Source of the DNA: Coniella vitis
Taxonomy: Eukaryota > Ascomycota > Sordariomycetes > Diaporthales > Schizoparmaceae
Assembly (NCBI GenBank): GCA_011317545.1
Contig: WUJK01000004.1
Location: forward strand, 2,294,001 to 2,358,000
DNA length: 64,000 nt
Direction of reading: 5' to 3'
Shown here: positions 31,822 through 43,729 of the stretch, piece after piece
Numbering within the stretch: position 1 is the stretch's first letter
Layout of the letters: each line of letters opens with the position of its first letter
The notes under the pieces: generated by a model
What the model saw: the letters and a program-made list of their open reading frames with translations, nothing else
Told to the model about the DNA's origin: nothing
Database searches by the model: none
Position numbers and translations under genes: made by a program

Positions 31822-33875
31822 AGAAGAAGAAAAAAAAAGGGAAGACTAACCTCACACGCTGTGCATTGAATTTTCATCACCCCAAACGTTGCGTGCCGCC
31901 TTTCTTTCTGCTCTTCTGCCCGTAAACAGAGACTCGGCGTACCCGGTCCGAGGAACAGTCAATGCCGCAAATGACGTCACTGCAACTTTTGATATTTTAT
32001 CTCGCTTGAAGGAACGCCTGCATTCTTGGGGTGTTTTTCCGGGTCCTCTGCCGGGCCATCCCCTGTCCACTTGGTTATTCTTGCCCAAGTAGAAGAGCTC
32101 CGGGCGATGAGGGTCCCAGCAGGGCTCAAAATTCTGCCTCGATGCTGTCGCCAGATGAGTTTTCCGAGGCACTAACGAAAATGCCGTGGGTCGTCAAACC
32201 GGATTTTCTTTTCTCACTGTCCACTCAAGTGTACCATGTACAGCAGAGACTGCAGGAGGTTGGCTGAACAGGCTTAGAGAGTAGACGCCGCCCTGCAGCA
32301 GCAAGATTTGGACCCGCAGCACAACGAGATTAACGAGCTGTCATCTCACCGTCAATTCTTGAGCGGCTCGCCGTCGTCATATGTAACAAACAGGGTCCAA
32401 GCCGGGACATGCGATATGCGACAGGTCCAATGGGGGACTGTGATTCTGGTACAAGCCCTTGAACATGGTGACTGCCACCCTGTAGACCTGAATGGCCGGT
32501 GAGTCCTGGCAGCTGCCGTTGAGGATATTTGCGTTGCTTTGGCGGACAGAGGGGTGGTCTTGAGAACCTGTTTGGTCGAAGCAACACCGAGGTTCTTGTA
32601 TGGCAACGATCTTTGCCTGGAAAGAGGGATATGATAATCACTGCCCACTGATCCAGCAAAGAAGAAAGAGAAGAAAAAAACCCTCAGTTTCACCTCGCGT
32701 GCTGTACTAGACCGCTCATCGTACGTTTCAGATGACCCAGAGAGGCAACATAAACAGAAGATCTGCGAAGCAGTCATGCTAGCAGCACACAATTGAGTGC
32801 CAGACGCAAAGATCGGCGCTGCGAGCGATACTGTACAGTCTGACAGGATAGTACAGAGAAGGGCCCATTTCCCATGGGGACACACCCACCCCGCACCCTC
32901 CATCACACAAGCAACAGCGATGCCATTTGCCCGTGGTGCCGTTGCGCATGCTAGGAGTGGGCCCCATCTGGCAAGCCACAGCCCTCCCTTCCATTGGGGC
33001 CATGACTTTTGGCATGTCGCAGGCAACGTCATCGTCGTGGGGTGGGCTGGAAGATCTTTGCTGCTAGCACTTTGTCGGAATTCAACATCTGCATCTGTGT
33101 CGTCCATGCCGCCGCCAATCCGCTGAATCCCATGTCCAGGGGGCACTACCTGCAGTCTCATGACGTTACTTTGCAGCACCTAAGCTTTCTAGCACAGCGT
33201 GGACGCACAGGCCGGCATGCCAGAGGACGTGGACTTGTTGGAAAGCGTCCTTGGGATATACCGATAGAGCAATGATAAGTTTCCCCTTCTGCAAAACCAG
33301 ATGTCACTGTTACAGTTGCCCTACGTAATCCCCAGTCAGAGCGCAGGGCCACCAGTCCACTATGTACAGCACTAGCCAGTAGTGGTGACTGGGGCTTGCT
33401 GGGGGCGGTGGGGGATGTGCAACCCCCCAGGAGTGGGCCTCCAGCAAGCCTTGGAGAGTCGCTGCAAGACCTTTTGGACCAGGGGCAATGGAGGGGCAGG
33501 CTATGCCGCCCCCGTGCTAGTGCGCCGGTGGAATACGCCTCAAATTGCATTATCGGGACTCTTATAGCGGGCTATCGCATTATGCAGCAACAGCCCCCCG
33601 CCCCCGAGTCTCCAAATGCCTCCTCGATCCCTGCTGGACAAAGTCAGGTCGCTAACCAAGGCACCACCACAGCTTCTGACGCAAGAGAGCAGCTTGCTGT
33701 CTGCAATCCCATCCACCAGATCTTGAACCCTTTCCTACAACCTCTTTTCCCAGCAACATCACCCTACCTCGTGCTCTCGTCAACCACGCCTCTAACTTGC
33801 CAGAGACTGAAAGATGCCGTTTGCGTCACTGTAGCGATTCCTAACGAGCCTCTCATTCCAAGCATCACCACAACG

Positions 33876-33899
33876 CAGCAGCAGCAGCAGCAGCAGCAG
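33876..33899 (+). repeat. CAG trinucleotide repeat in the PBS2 upstream region
   Basis: Eight CAG units end a small open frame that begins at an ATG at 33583 and stops in TAG. The position upstream of PBS2 suggests leader or upstream-ORF sequence. Confidence 0.8.
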
Positions 33900-34369
33900 T
33901 AGCAGTGAGTCCTTGGTCTGCCACTTGCCTGCCATGCCGCCCCTCCACTGTCCAGCCTCGAGCGCCCTCTAAGAGCGTCTCGCGCGCTCTTCCTTTTCGC
34001 TCTCTTTTAAGATTGGTGCTTGGCGCCTGTGGACCGGGCTAACGATACCGCAAACGCTAGGAAGAATCGTGCCTCTTGTCACGCTTCTTTGTATGCTGTG
34101 TGCACGACTCATCAGAAATAACAGCCTCGCTTTTTTCAGCTTGCCTTGCCATCCCGACAGTATCATCGTCGACCACGCATCCTCACCTGTGATTCTGAAC
34201 ACAACATTTCATACCCCGGAACATCCCATCCCAACAGTTACTTGACGTCGATAACACGGCTCAAGCCATCTGCCAGTCTCATGCCGCACGCCTTTTAGAT
34301 TGCCAACCAGCCGATTTGCTTTACCTAGAACCACCACTCCTCGACAACACCTCCCAAGTCACCAGCACA

Positions 34370-36454
34370 ATGTCAGGCTTTGCAGACTCGATGCCGGCTA
34401 CGCCGGATGAGCAATTCGAGAGCAACCCTGCCTCGCCTACATCCGAAGCCGATGACTCGTCTGAGGCTAGCACGCCACTCGATCCTCCCAGCGGCAGCGC
34501 CTTCGACCCGAAGTCGTCCTCTTCGTCCGCAAAAGACCCCCCTCGTCGTGTGCCCTCGTTACGCACAGTGTCGGCCCCCCAGAACGCTAGCATGAGCCCC
34601 AGCTCCAGTGTGTCAGGCATCCTCAATACAGCACGCCGGCCTCCTGCGGCCAGCAGTCTGCCCATGGACTTGATGGCCAAAGCTCGCGCTCTACAAGCCG
34701 AACGAGCTGGTCTGCCTCGTCCTGGCATGGTTACTCCAAATAGTTCAACGAACATATCAGGCGGCAGCCCATCACCCGTCACTGGGGGTTTCCCTGGAGG
34801 ATTGCCCGGAAATTTGAGGTTACCGGGTGGTATGGGCGGAATGAACCGCCCGCCGCCGCAAAACTTCCCCCGCTCCGCCCCTATAGTACCTAGCACGAAG
34901 CTTGGGCTATCAGCACGAAGGAAGATGAATCTCGGTGGTCTTCCCGGAGGTCCAAATCCCGCTGCAACCCCGAAGCTGTCAGACATAAACGGAGGCACCG
35001 ATGCAGGGAATACGTCTTCCAACGGATCAACACTAGGCTCCAAGATGGACCAGTACAAGAACTACATTGACTCAGAAAAAGGATGGATCACATTTGAGGG
35101 CGCAGCTACAATTACCAAGACCGGTGTCAACTTTGCCGGAGGAGCCACGTTTTCCATCTCGCTGGACGAAATTGACATCTTGGAGGAACTTGGCAAAGGA
35201 AATTATGGTACAGTATACAAGGCCAGACACGCTCGACCCAAGGTACCCAGGTTTGGTCAGGGCCTGAGTGGCTTCAAGGCACCTGCCAGGCAGGAGTCTG
35301 GCTTGTCAGACCACGGAGATTCTGCGGAGAGCTCGCCGCTCTCTCCTCAAGGTCCTCGAGCCGACGGAACGTCCGGACGTGTGATGGCAATGAAAGAAAT
35401 CAGACTGGAGCTGGACGAGGCCAAATTTACAACGATCCTCAAGGAGCTGGTTATTTTGCACGAATGCTCTTCGCCATATATAATTGACTTTTATGGGGCC
35501 TTTTTCCAGGAGGGCGCTGTGTACATGTGCATCGAGTACATGGACGGCGGCTCCATCGACAAGCTCTACGATGGTGGCATACCAGAAGGAGTTTTGAAGA
35601 AGATTACGTACTCGACTGTGATGGGACTGAAGTCGTTGAAGGATGAACACAATATTATTCACCGAGATGTCAAGCCCACAAATATTCTAGTCAACACCCG
35701 AGGCCAGGTCAAGATTTGCGATTTTGGCGTCAGTGGCAATTTGGTAGCCAGTATAGCCAAAACGAGCATTGGCTGCCAAAGTTACATGGCTCCCGAGCGT
35801 ATTTCTGGCGGTGGTATGGCAGGCGGCGCAGATGGCACGTACAGCGTGCAGAGTGACATCTGGAGTTTGGGCTTGACGATCATTGAGTGCGCAATGGGGA
35901 AATATCCTTATCCGCCCGAGGTATCTTCGACCATATTTGGTCAGCTCAATGTGAGTGACTTTGTTACATGTGACCCTTTTTTTTTCGTTTCTTCTTTTTT
36001 TCTTCTCTTCTTGCTTGGGATGCATCATCTAATGCAGATACCCTATTAGGCAATTGTCGAAGGCGATCCGCCAGACCTGCCGGCCGAGGGTTATTCCCCA
36101 ATGGCCCGCGACTTTGTCAAGTCGTGTCTAAATAAGAATCCCAAGAAGCGGCATACATACCCCATGTTGCTGCAACACCCATGGGTCAAGGGCTTTGGGA
36201 AGCCTGAGACAATCACCGAAGAGGCCGAGGCCGAGTCAGAGGCAACGGACAATGTCCTCGCGGATGCTGCTGCCAGACAGCTCAACATCTCGGTCGAAGG
36301 CGGGGGTGACACAGAAGTGGCAGAATGGGTTTTGGAAGTGATGGACAGGCAGCGAAAAGGTCTGCAACCCGCTTCGGTTCAAAAGCCTGCACTTCATGCG
36401 GCGCCCATGGATAGCGTGAGCCCCCTTCACAGTCCCATGGGATTGGCTCCCTAG
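34370..36454 (+). CDS. pbs2: MAP kinase kinase of the osmostress (HOG) pathway, Pbs2-like
   Basis: Two exons, 34370-35950 and 36050-36454 (99-base intron, acceptor TATTAG), give 661 residues. Residues 1-250 are a disordered Ser/Pro/Gly-rich tail. The kinase domain starts near 263: GKGNYGTVYKARH glycine loop, a Ser-rich insertion, catalytic Lys342 in MAMKEIRL, HRDVKPTNIL with Asp433, and DFG at 451. The activation loop SIAKTSIGCQSYMAPER places the MAPKK phospho-sites at Ser461 and Thr465, as in Pbs2. Yeast Pbs2 phosphorylates the MAPK Hog1 under osmotic stress. The first acceptor-like AG (36037) would give a stop within four codons, so the second, at 36049, is used. The kinase part is unequivocal; Pbs2 rather than Mkk1 is inferred from the loop and insertion. 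Confidence 0.93.
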
Positions 36455-38524
36455 GCGGGATAGCGCTACAACTTCGTCTTCTCTTTCGTCTTGACCGTCG
36501 TCGTCAAGAGGTTCAGAAATTTCGAGGAAAACAAAGCTTGGGACGGGAGAGGACGTATATGTATGTATGAAGGATAGGTTAGCAGGTCAGTAGTCTACTA
36601 CATGCTGCTTACCACAACCGTCGTTATTGTCAAGGAAATGTTGGAAGGGTTCACTTTGGAGGGGCAGCGTTCGGACTGGGTCTGGGCGGCTTATTCGTGC
36701 TTCATTTCCGCAACAAGAGAAACAAAACCCTTACTTTTACACATATTTTTTTCAGATTTTGGTTTTTCTTCTTCGTTTCTCCTTTTTTACAAAGCACAAA
36801 GTAACAAGAGGCAATGAAAAACAAGCCATGGAATACGAGAATGAGAGAGAGTGGGGGGGGGGAGGTCATATTATGGCTTGCGAAGATTATTGTACATCAT
36901 TTCAAGGGGTCAACGTACCCGAGTCAGACAGGAGACTAAGATCGAAAAGATTCCTTGCCTGATTTTGTGTCCTTTGCTCGATGCGTGTATTGCTCGTTTA
37001 TCATTTGTATGATGTCGCTGATCTGGAGAAGAGTCGAAGGGCGACCGTGGTGGGAACGGAGGTTGGGGAAAGTGTTTGTGCTCTTTCCTGACGCTGACGC
37101 ACTCTCTTTTTGTCTCTTTCACTCTCCTTTTCTCTTAAACTATCGTTATTGGGCCAAGTCAGCCCAATAAGCAATCACTTTTTTCTGTCTAGCATATCCA
37201 GTATCAGTTGATGCGGGAGATGGAGGTTTCAGGACGCCATGTTCGTTTGCATTAGTCATCATCAAGACGTCTTGTGTGTATGTTATATATATCTCGAGGG
37301 CTGCCGGTCCTTTCTGTGTCCATCAGACTGGCAATTCCTCCCACATTGGATATATTCAACTGTTGACTGATGCTTATTCCCTTCATCTCTGGAGACCGAC
37401 CCTTTAGACTATAAGGAACGAGTGTTCTGCAATAGTTAAGCTGGAGCTTGTATGGTGACGGTGTGAGGTTATGCTACGTGTGCAATAAGGTGTTTTCATA
37501 CACAGATTGCAGTATGGTACACTCACTACACACATGGCTTGGAAATATACGATAATATGTTGTGGTGGTGGTGGTTGTCGCTGTCCAGCAGGCAGATTGT
37601 AGTATATGCCCTCTTGGTCTTGGGCTAGTGCTTCATGTTCTTATTTGATAATCAGCTATATGAAAGGATGTCTATTTGTGGAAAATCATTTTGTATTTGT
37701 TTACTCCTCCCTAAGAGAGGCGAGCCCTTGCAGGGCGCAAAGTGAATTGATACCAGAATGATCTCGTGCCGGGGATATGAAGCCCTATCCTTTTAGACAC
37801 TCCTAGTGCATGCGTCGAGAAGTGCTCAGGAAGAAGACACAAATGCCTTCACACAGCCATGGGCTCTGTAACATTCAGCAGATTCCAGTCTATCTTGTAT
37901 GATGCTTCGACTGCCATCATGTTGTTATCTTTCCTTCAAGGCAGCCTGTCCATCTCAGCAACGCAATGTTCACTCAGGCAGCAGGCTTAACAGACTTTCC
38001 ATTCTCTCACCTTTTCCCATCCAGCCAGCAACGAGGACAGCGGATGATTTCCTATTTGACTCAAGCACAGTCGGTATCCGCCCGTCTCACTTCTCTTCCC
38101 TCCCCCATCGTACCTTTGCGAGTGGGGTTTCCTCTTCCCTTTCCCTTCTTGCACAACCGCTTCTTCTCTTTCTCTCTCGCGCGCTTTCTATCTCTCCCTT
38201 CCTCCTTTTCCTCGACCCTCTCTCTTCCCTCAAACAACGCGTACCGAGCATCGCGTACGATTGCTCATTCCTCCTCGCTTCGTTTTATTTCACATATTCA
38301 AGCTATATCTTGCCCTGGTTCGAGTTTCCTGCCCCTTCAACTCGAGACCCATCACACGCGCCACACTCTCGCCAGGAGCGTACACCAGATCGCGCCACCG
38401 TATTCAAGCTTCGCTCTTGACTCGCATCCCCGACTCTCTCTCTCTCTCTCTCTCTGTCTCCCATCATAACCCTTCTTCAACAAAAGAAACGCCTGGACTG
38501 AGAGCAGCGCGGGCAACAGCGACA
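36455..38524. other. 2.1 kb intergenic with C/T-rich leader
   Basis: A T/C-rich pyrimidine tract from about 38090 to 38460, including (CT) runs, precedes the next start. The PBS2 3' region holds G-runs and GAGA patches. No gene is supported. Confidence 0.55.
38090..38460 (+). promoter_or_regulatory. pyrimidine-rich leader/promoter of the coiled-coil protein gene
   Basis: Long CT-rich stretch with TCTCTC runs ending 65 bases before the ATG at 38525. Such tracts mark core promoters and transcription starts in filamentous fungi. The start site itself is not determined. Confidence 0.45.
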
Positions 38525-38804
38525 ATGTCGTCTGCTTCGAAACAGGTCGAGCCTCCCACAGCGCAGACCCATCACGCGCCGCCCCCTCGTCCTCTGGCTC
38601 TGTTGACCGGCCACCATGGTGCCTCGAGCATCGGCTTGGGCAGCGGCAGCGGCAGCGGCAGCACACAATCCTCAACAACCGTACGCCCGCGCGCACGAAG
38701 AGCCAGCCTCCCAATCTTGCTGTCGTCAGACGGTGAACAAGAACAACTCCCTACAGAGAGCCTAGCTCTGATGGTAGCAGCTACCAACCGCGCTATGCTC
38801 CCCA

Positions 38805-38835
<31 letters not shown>

Positions 38836-40602
38836 CAACACCAACATTACTGGAGACCACAATACCCAAAAGAACAATCACAACAACAACCACAACAACA
38901 ATCACAATGGCGGTGGTGCGGAGCGAGGAGTTCTCAGCGTGCTGTCTTGCCAGGCGGCGATGGCGTCGTCTTCTCCTTCTTCTTCTGTTTCTTCTTTCCG
39001 TCGACAACACCACCGCAGACCCAGTCTCCCCTCACTCCCCACGTCCTCGAGCTTGCACTCATCATCACTGCAGGTCCCGGCCCCAGAGTCCATGTCCAAG
39101 ACGGAGAGGCTCACGCATGCCTTGCAGAACTTCCTCCGGGAACTACGCTTTCTCGAGATCCAGCACACGATTCTGCGCCAGGCCAAGCAGATGAACGACA
39201 AGCAGCTCAAGCAAAAGGACGCGGAACTGCAGGCCAAGGACGAGCAGCTGGCCGCGATGCACAAGAAAACAGAGGCGTTGCAAGCCCAGCTCGGCACGTT
39301 TGTCCGCAGCCTCGTCAACACGACGGCCACTCCGGGCGGCAGCAGCAGCAGCGGCCAGGCCGCCCGGCACGAGACGGCCAAGAACGACAGCGAGGCCCTC
39401 CACGAGATCCTCGCCGCTGCCAAGAAGAATGCGATTGAAGCGCGCAACGAGCTCTTTCGCATGCGCCACGAACTCGCGCGGGCCCATGACGACCGGGACA
39501 GGCTGGCGCGGGAGCTGGAAACCGTGCGCGAGGAGTGCCTTGATTTGCACGAGGCGCGTCACGTCGATGACCAGTTCCTGCGCGAGTATCTACAGGCTGT
39601 GCATATGGGGGGTTTTGGCGTGCACGTGGAAATAGAGGGCGAGGATGGCGGTGGTGGTTGTGATGATGATGATGGCGGTTTTGAGTGCCAATGTGGTCAA
39701 TCGCACCACTGGCCTCAGCCTCCTGGCATATCGATAGCCGGACTTGGACGGGCCCAGGGACCTCCTCGCCGCCCTGGCCCGTCTTACAGCACTGCTCCGT
39801 CAAAGCCACCCGCTTCGAGCAGAGATGAAGGAGGTGGTGGTGGTGGTCATGGCAAGGGAAAAGGACCAGCAGCGCCCCCGCCTCGACCTCCCACACCCAT
39901 TCCTCCCAAGACCCAGAGTCCCTTTGCTTTTTCTAGCAACGGCAATGGCATGGGAAATGGCAACCACAAGCCCTCACAACCGCCGCCGCCTCCTCCTCCT
40001 CCTGCTGCTGCTGCTGCTGCTGCTCCTTCTTTCCCCCACGCCTACGCCGGCCCCATGAGCCCATCTCAGGCCTTCTCCGCCATGATGGAGTACCTCAACA
40101 ACTATGCTCCACCGCCCACACCGTCCACCACCACACCGCACCCCCCCGTGCCCTTCCCCGTCTTTGCCCGGGGGCCCCAGGGCAATACCGCCTTCTGCGG
40201 CTTCCACGGCGGCATCCGCGCCGCCCATGCCACCACCACCACCACAGCGACCGCCCGCCGATCATCCGGCCCTCTGGCGCCGCAAGACCCCGAGCCAACG
40301 GGCATCGTCACGCAAGAGGTCCTCGACCAGATCAACTGGCCCGTCCCGCTGCCTGGACCGGGCCTCGGCCTCGCTCTGCCCGCGTCTTTCTCTTCGCTTT
40401 CTTCGAGCCTCGCCGCTTCTTCTCTTCTTCCTGGTGGTGTCGGTGGTCATGGCAACAGCAGCAGCAACAACAACGACGATTCACACCAACAAAAGAAAAC
40501 CCTTTCTGGCGAGGAACTCAAAGATTTCTTCCTCAAGCGCCGCATCCAGGCTTCCGCCCCATCGGCGCCGGGAGAAGAAAAGAATAAAAGCAACAACAAC
40601 GG

Positions 40603-40636
<34 letters not shown>

Positions 40637-41047
40637 GATGACCGAGGCAAGGAGGACAGGGAGGAAAGCTCCTCCGAGGTGCCCAGCTGCGTGAGTCGTA
40701 TGGCGAGCCACGGCGGCAACAGCAGCAGCAGCAGCAGCAGCAGACGTGCGTCGTCCAGCAGCACCAGTGGCAATGGCAACGGCAATGGCAATGGCAACAA
40801 TCATCTGCGCGTCCCGTCGGCAGACTCTTCCTCCTCCTCGTCGAGCGCCACCACAACGCCGTTTCGCCCACCAGGCGTCAAGAAGACGGTACCTGCGGCG
40901 GTCAAGAATATGCTGGAGATCGTCAAGGCGGAGGAGCAGATCCGCGATTCGATGTCCAAGATTGAGCAGATCAGCATGATCATTGGACGGCATGAGGCTT
41001 GGTTCCGTGCGTTTGTGGAGAGGAATCGCGTAGCAGGGGGCCGCTGA
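38525..41047 (+). CDS. low-complexity coiled-coil protein, hypothetical
   Basis: A single frame of 840 residues from an ATG in context ACAATG. Low-complexity runs are frequent: GSGSGSGS, SSSSSSS, NNNNTN, NHNNNHNG, PPPPPPP with AAAAAA, and two SN-rich blocks. Inside is an ordered coiled coil (near residues 190-260: SKTERLTHALQNFLREL ... LEIQHTILRQAKQ ... ELQAKDEQLAAMHKKTEALQ) with a second helical stretch ending in LAREL (near 300). The C-terminus has a conserved-looking module (VPAAVKNMLEIVKAEEQIR ... IIGRHEAWFRAFV). I recognise no catalytic domain. Such disordered, coiled-coil proteins often organise assemblies or signalling scaffolds, but no role is implied. The CDS is intact despite many microsatellites. 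Confidence 0.75.
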
Positions 41048-41686
41048 GGATCCGTGAGAAGAATTTGGATGGACGCGTCTAGTAGAGAACCGTGTTTGCG
41101 ATACTGTATACTCGTGGACATCTTTGAGACGGTGCGGAAGGGGTGGCGAATGGTTGTCTCTCGATACTGAAGAGCATGATTTGGCGGACATTCGCAACAG
41201 CCCAGGACCACAAGCGATTTGAGAGGGGCACGATTGCGGCATGAAGCAAGCAAGGAACGTCTGCAAGAAGAGAAGGGGGGGAATCTGTCTGTCTGTCTGT
41301 CTGTCTGTCTATACGGTTCGTAGCATTCTCCTCCAGAGCCTGCTCGCGAAGGCTGAGCAAACACCTGGACAGCCTTGGGCTAGAGAACGAACAATAGACT
41401 GTATATGTACTACAGAGTCCATTCGTTGGTATTTCCATGACGAGACAATGTTGCGAGAAGGGAGAAACCGAGGAATTATAAAGATTTCAGCTTCAGATTG
41501 GTGAATCTAGACCACACATCTACATATCCGTCAACGCCTCTTCCTTTGACTTTTCACAAGCCAGGAAAACACCCTCTATTTTGTAGTAGAAAAACAACTC
41601 CTTTCCCCCAGCGCCATCCCAATGCAACCACCTCATCCAAAGCATGCAACAGAAGAAAGAAATACGCCCCCCACCCCTTCTTGTCC
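41048..41686. other. convergent 3' intergenic region with CTGT repeat
   Basis: Between the 3' ends of the coiled-coil gene and MET1. A CTGT tetranucleotide repeat covers 41284-41310. No gene seen. Confidence 0.6.
41284..41310. repeat. CTGT tetranucleotide repeat
   Basis: About six to seven CTGT units in the convergent intergenic region. Confidence 0.9.
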
Positions 41687-43729
41687 TCAGCCCAAAGCAG
41701 CCAACCCATCCAACGCAGCACTCACACCCGCATCCTCCACCTCCAGCCCACGGAACCCTTCTTCAACAGTCCATGCACGAGCGCTTGCGCCCGCGCCGCC
41801 CTGCTTTGCCTCCTCCTCCTCCTCCGGCTTGTAAAGCGCCTCGCACGCTCGACCCACAACCAGCAACCCCGGCGGGCGGCTTCCTTCTTGCTCGATTGCC
41901 TCGGCGACGTACTGCAGCGTGGTGCGTATGACGCGCTGGTCGGGACACGAGGCGCGTTCGATGACGGCGCAGGGCGTTGTGAGGGGCCAAAGGGGCCGCC
42001 GGGTCGATTGTCTCTGCTGTTGATGTGCTTCATTCTGCTTCTCTTCATCCTGTGATGGTGATAGTGATGATGATGATTCGTCGACTTGACCCAACTCACT
42101 CGGCAAATACGTCGTCAACTCCGCCACCAATCCTCCGATCCGATGCAACCCCATCAAAAACACGCACGTCCGACTGGCCACATACTCGGGCGGCGCAGGC
42201 GCTTTCCCCTTCTTGCCCGTCCCCGTGCAGATCAAGACCTGATCCGCCACATCGCGCTGCGTAGGCGGCACCCCCGCGAACAGCGGCGCGCTCAAGGCGC
42301 TCGTGATGCCCGGCAGGACAATGACTTGGTCCTTTGCTGCATAGCCTCGTGCGCGGAAGTATTCCACTTCCTCCCCTCCTCGTCCATAGATGAACGGGTC
42401 GCCTTGCTTCAGCCGCAGCACGGTCTTGCCCTGTTCGACCCCCGCGAGCGCTTGTTGGAGGAGTTCTTCTTGCGCCTGGTCTGCGTTTCCGGGGAACTTG
42501 CGCGCAATGGAGACGGGGGTCCGGCGCGGGATGAGGTCGAGCACGCCCGAGGGGACGAGCTTGTCGGCGAGGATGAGGTCGGCGCATTGGATGGCTTTGT
42601 AGGTCGCGCGGGTGAGGAGGTCCGGGTGGCCTGGTCCGGAACCCGCGAGGATGATTCGTCCTCTTTGCTTGTGACCAGGCGGTGTCTTGGTGTTGTTGAT
42701 CGAAACGGAAGCGTCAGCGTCAGCATCATCGCCACGCCCAATACTCGCAACGACCGAGGCGCTTGCCGTGCCAGGGTACGACTGGAGAACGATATCCACA
42801 TCCTCGTCGCTGAGACCAGCAAGGCGCTTCAGAGGCCAGTACTCGCACACCTGGCTGAGCCAGCGCATGCGTCTGCTTTTCGCCGCGTCCAGGTCCTCCT
42901 CGGTGATGAGCTGGTTGAAATTTGCCGACTGATCGAGGCCTTCTTCGTCTCCTCCAACGCTACCACCACTACCGCTAGCAGCCAGAGCTTCGTGCAACAA
43001 TTGGTCCTCCTCCTGCACGCGCCGCCGTACCTCGCCTAGCCTTGCACAACCCGCGCCTAGACCCACAGGCAACGACGCTGCTACCTCGCGCCGAATGCGA
43101 CTTGCCAAATGACATCCGCGTCCGTTGGTTGTGACGCCAATTTGCAGAGGTCCGTCGGTGTGGGTGGAGAGAATGGTGAAGCTGCTGAGATGCGCACTGT
43201 CAACCACATTGATGGGAATGCGGTTGCGCTTGCAGAGCGCCGAGACGTCCTGTGCTGAGGAGACTGTCGTCGTCGTCGTTGTCGTTGTTATTGTTGCGTT
43301 CTGGGTGTTGTCGTCGTTCGTTTGTCCGGTGGGTTTTGTTCCTGCTGCTGCTGAAGAAGAAGAAGAAGAAGACATTGGCATCCTGAACAGCCCCGCATGG
43401 CTCGTACTCGTGATAAACACAGCATCCACCACACCCCCGACCTCCTCCCGGCCCAGCGAAAAGAGCAAATCCTGTGTAAACGGCTGGCGAAGCCAAGTGA
43501 CCTGTCCCGATTCAACGGCCTTTGCCAAGCCGTAGTGAAGAGGGCCCGCAATGGCGGGCTGCTGCTGTGCATCTGGGTCTGGCGCCACGAGAATAGGCTT
43601 TGCGCCGGTAGCAAGAGACTGCTCGCACCGCTTGCCTGCCAGCGAGTTGCTGCCGACGATGAGGTGGACATGGCCGCGGCTGTCTGTCGCGGTGAGGAGC
43701 GACGTGTGGTAGGATGGTGAGGCAGCCAT
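41687..43729 (-). CDS. MET1: uroporphyrin-III C-methyltransferase with Met8-like N-terminal domain (Met1)
   Basis: A single exon of 680 residues. Residues 1-230 resemble the Met8/CysG N-terminal dehydrogenase fold (VHLIVGSNSLAGKRCEQSL, an NAD-binding-like loop; then FTILSTHTDGPLQIGVTTNGRG) and include a Ser- and Thr-rich insertion (SSSSSSSS ... TTTTTTTT). Residues about 360-620 are the SAM-dependent methyltransferase: ILAGSGPGHPDLLTRAT, ADLILADKLV, LRLKQGDPFIYGRGGEEVEY, LPGITSALSAPLFAGVP and LLVVGRACEALYK near the end. Met1 methylates uroporphyrinogen III to precorrin-2 for siroheme, the cofactor of sulfite and nitrite reductase. The N-terminal loop departs from a textbook GxGxxA, so whether the dehydrogenase half is active needs testing. 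Very long Gln/Glu-rich segments separate motifs near 580-600. Confidence 0.9.
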   Translation of the reverse strand: MAASPSYHTSLLTATDSRGHVHLIVGSNSLAGKRCEQSLATGAKPILVAPDPDAQQQPAIAGPLHYGLAKAVESGQVTWLRQPFTQDLLFSLGREEVGGVVDAVFITSTSHAGLFRMPMSSSSSSSAAAGTKPTGQTNDDNTQNATITTTTTTTTVSSAQDVSALCKRNRIPINVVDSAHLSSFTILSTHTDGPLQIGVTTNGRGCHLASRIRREVAASLPVGLGAGCARLGEVRRRVQEEDQLLHEALAASGSGGSVGGDEEGLDQSANFNQLITEEDLDAAKSRRMRWLSQVCEYWPLKRLAGLSDEDVDIVLQSYPGTASASVVASIGRGDDADADASVSINNTKTPPGHKQRGRIILAGSGPGHPDLLTRATYKAIQCADLILADKLVPSGVLDLIPRRTPVSIARKFPGNADQAQEELLQQALAGVEQGKTVLRLKQGDPFIYGRGGEEVEYFRARGYAAKDQVIVLPGITSALSAPLFAGVPPTQRDVADQVLICTGTGKKGKAPAPPEYVASRTCVFLMGLHRIGGLVAELTTYLPSELGQVDESSSSLSPSQDEEKQNEAHQQQRQSTRRPLWPLTTPCAVIERASCPDQRVIRTTLQYVAEAIEQEGSRPPGLLVVGRACEALYKPEEEEEAKQGGAGASARAWTVEEGFRGLEVEDAGVSAALDGLAALG

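Larger units (their letters stand above)
29578..34369. other. 4.8 kb region without a supportable gene
   Basis: The largest gene-free stretch: the divergent upstream regions of the transporter and PBS2. It holds a 41-base poly(A) tract and a CAG repeat. A 275-codon minus-strand frame (32352-33179) has a Cys/Ser/Trp-rich noise composition and is not called. The PBS2-proximal 400 bases are C/T-rich leader. Confidence 0.55.

Noticed and set aside
32352..33179. 275-codon minus-strand frame in the 4.8 kb gap
   Set aside because: Starts without context, noise composition, no recognisable domain.
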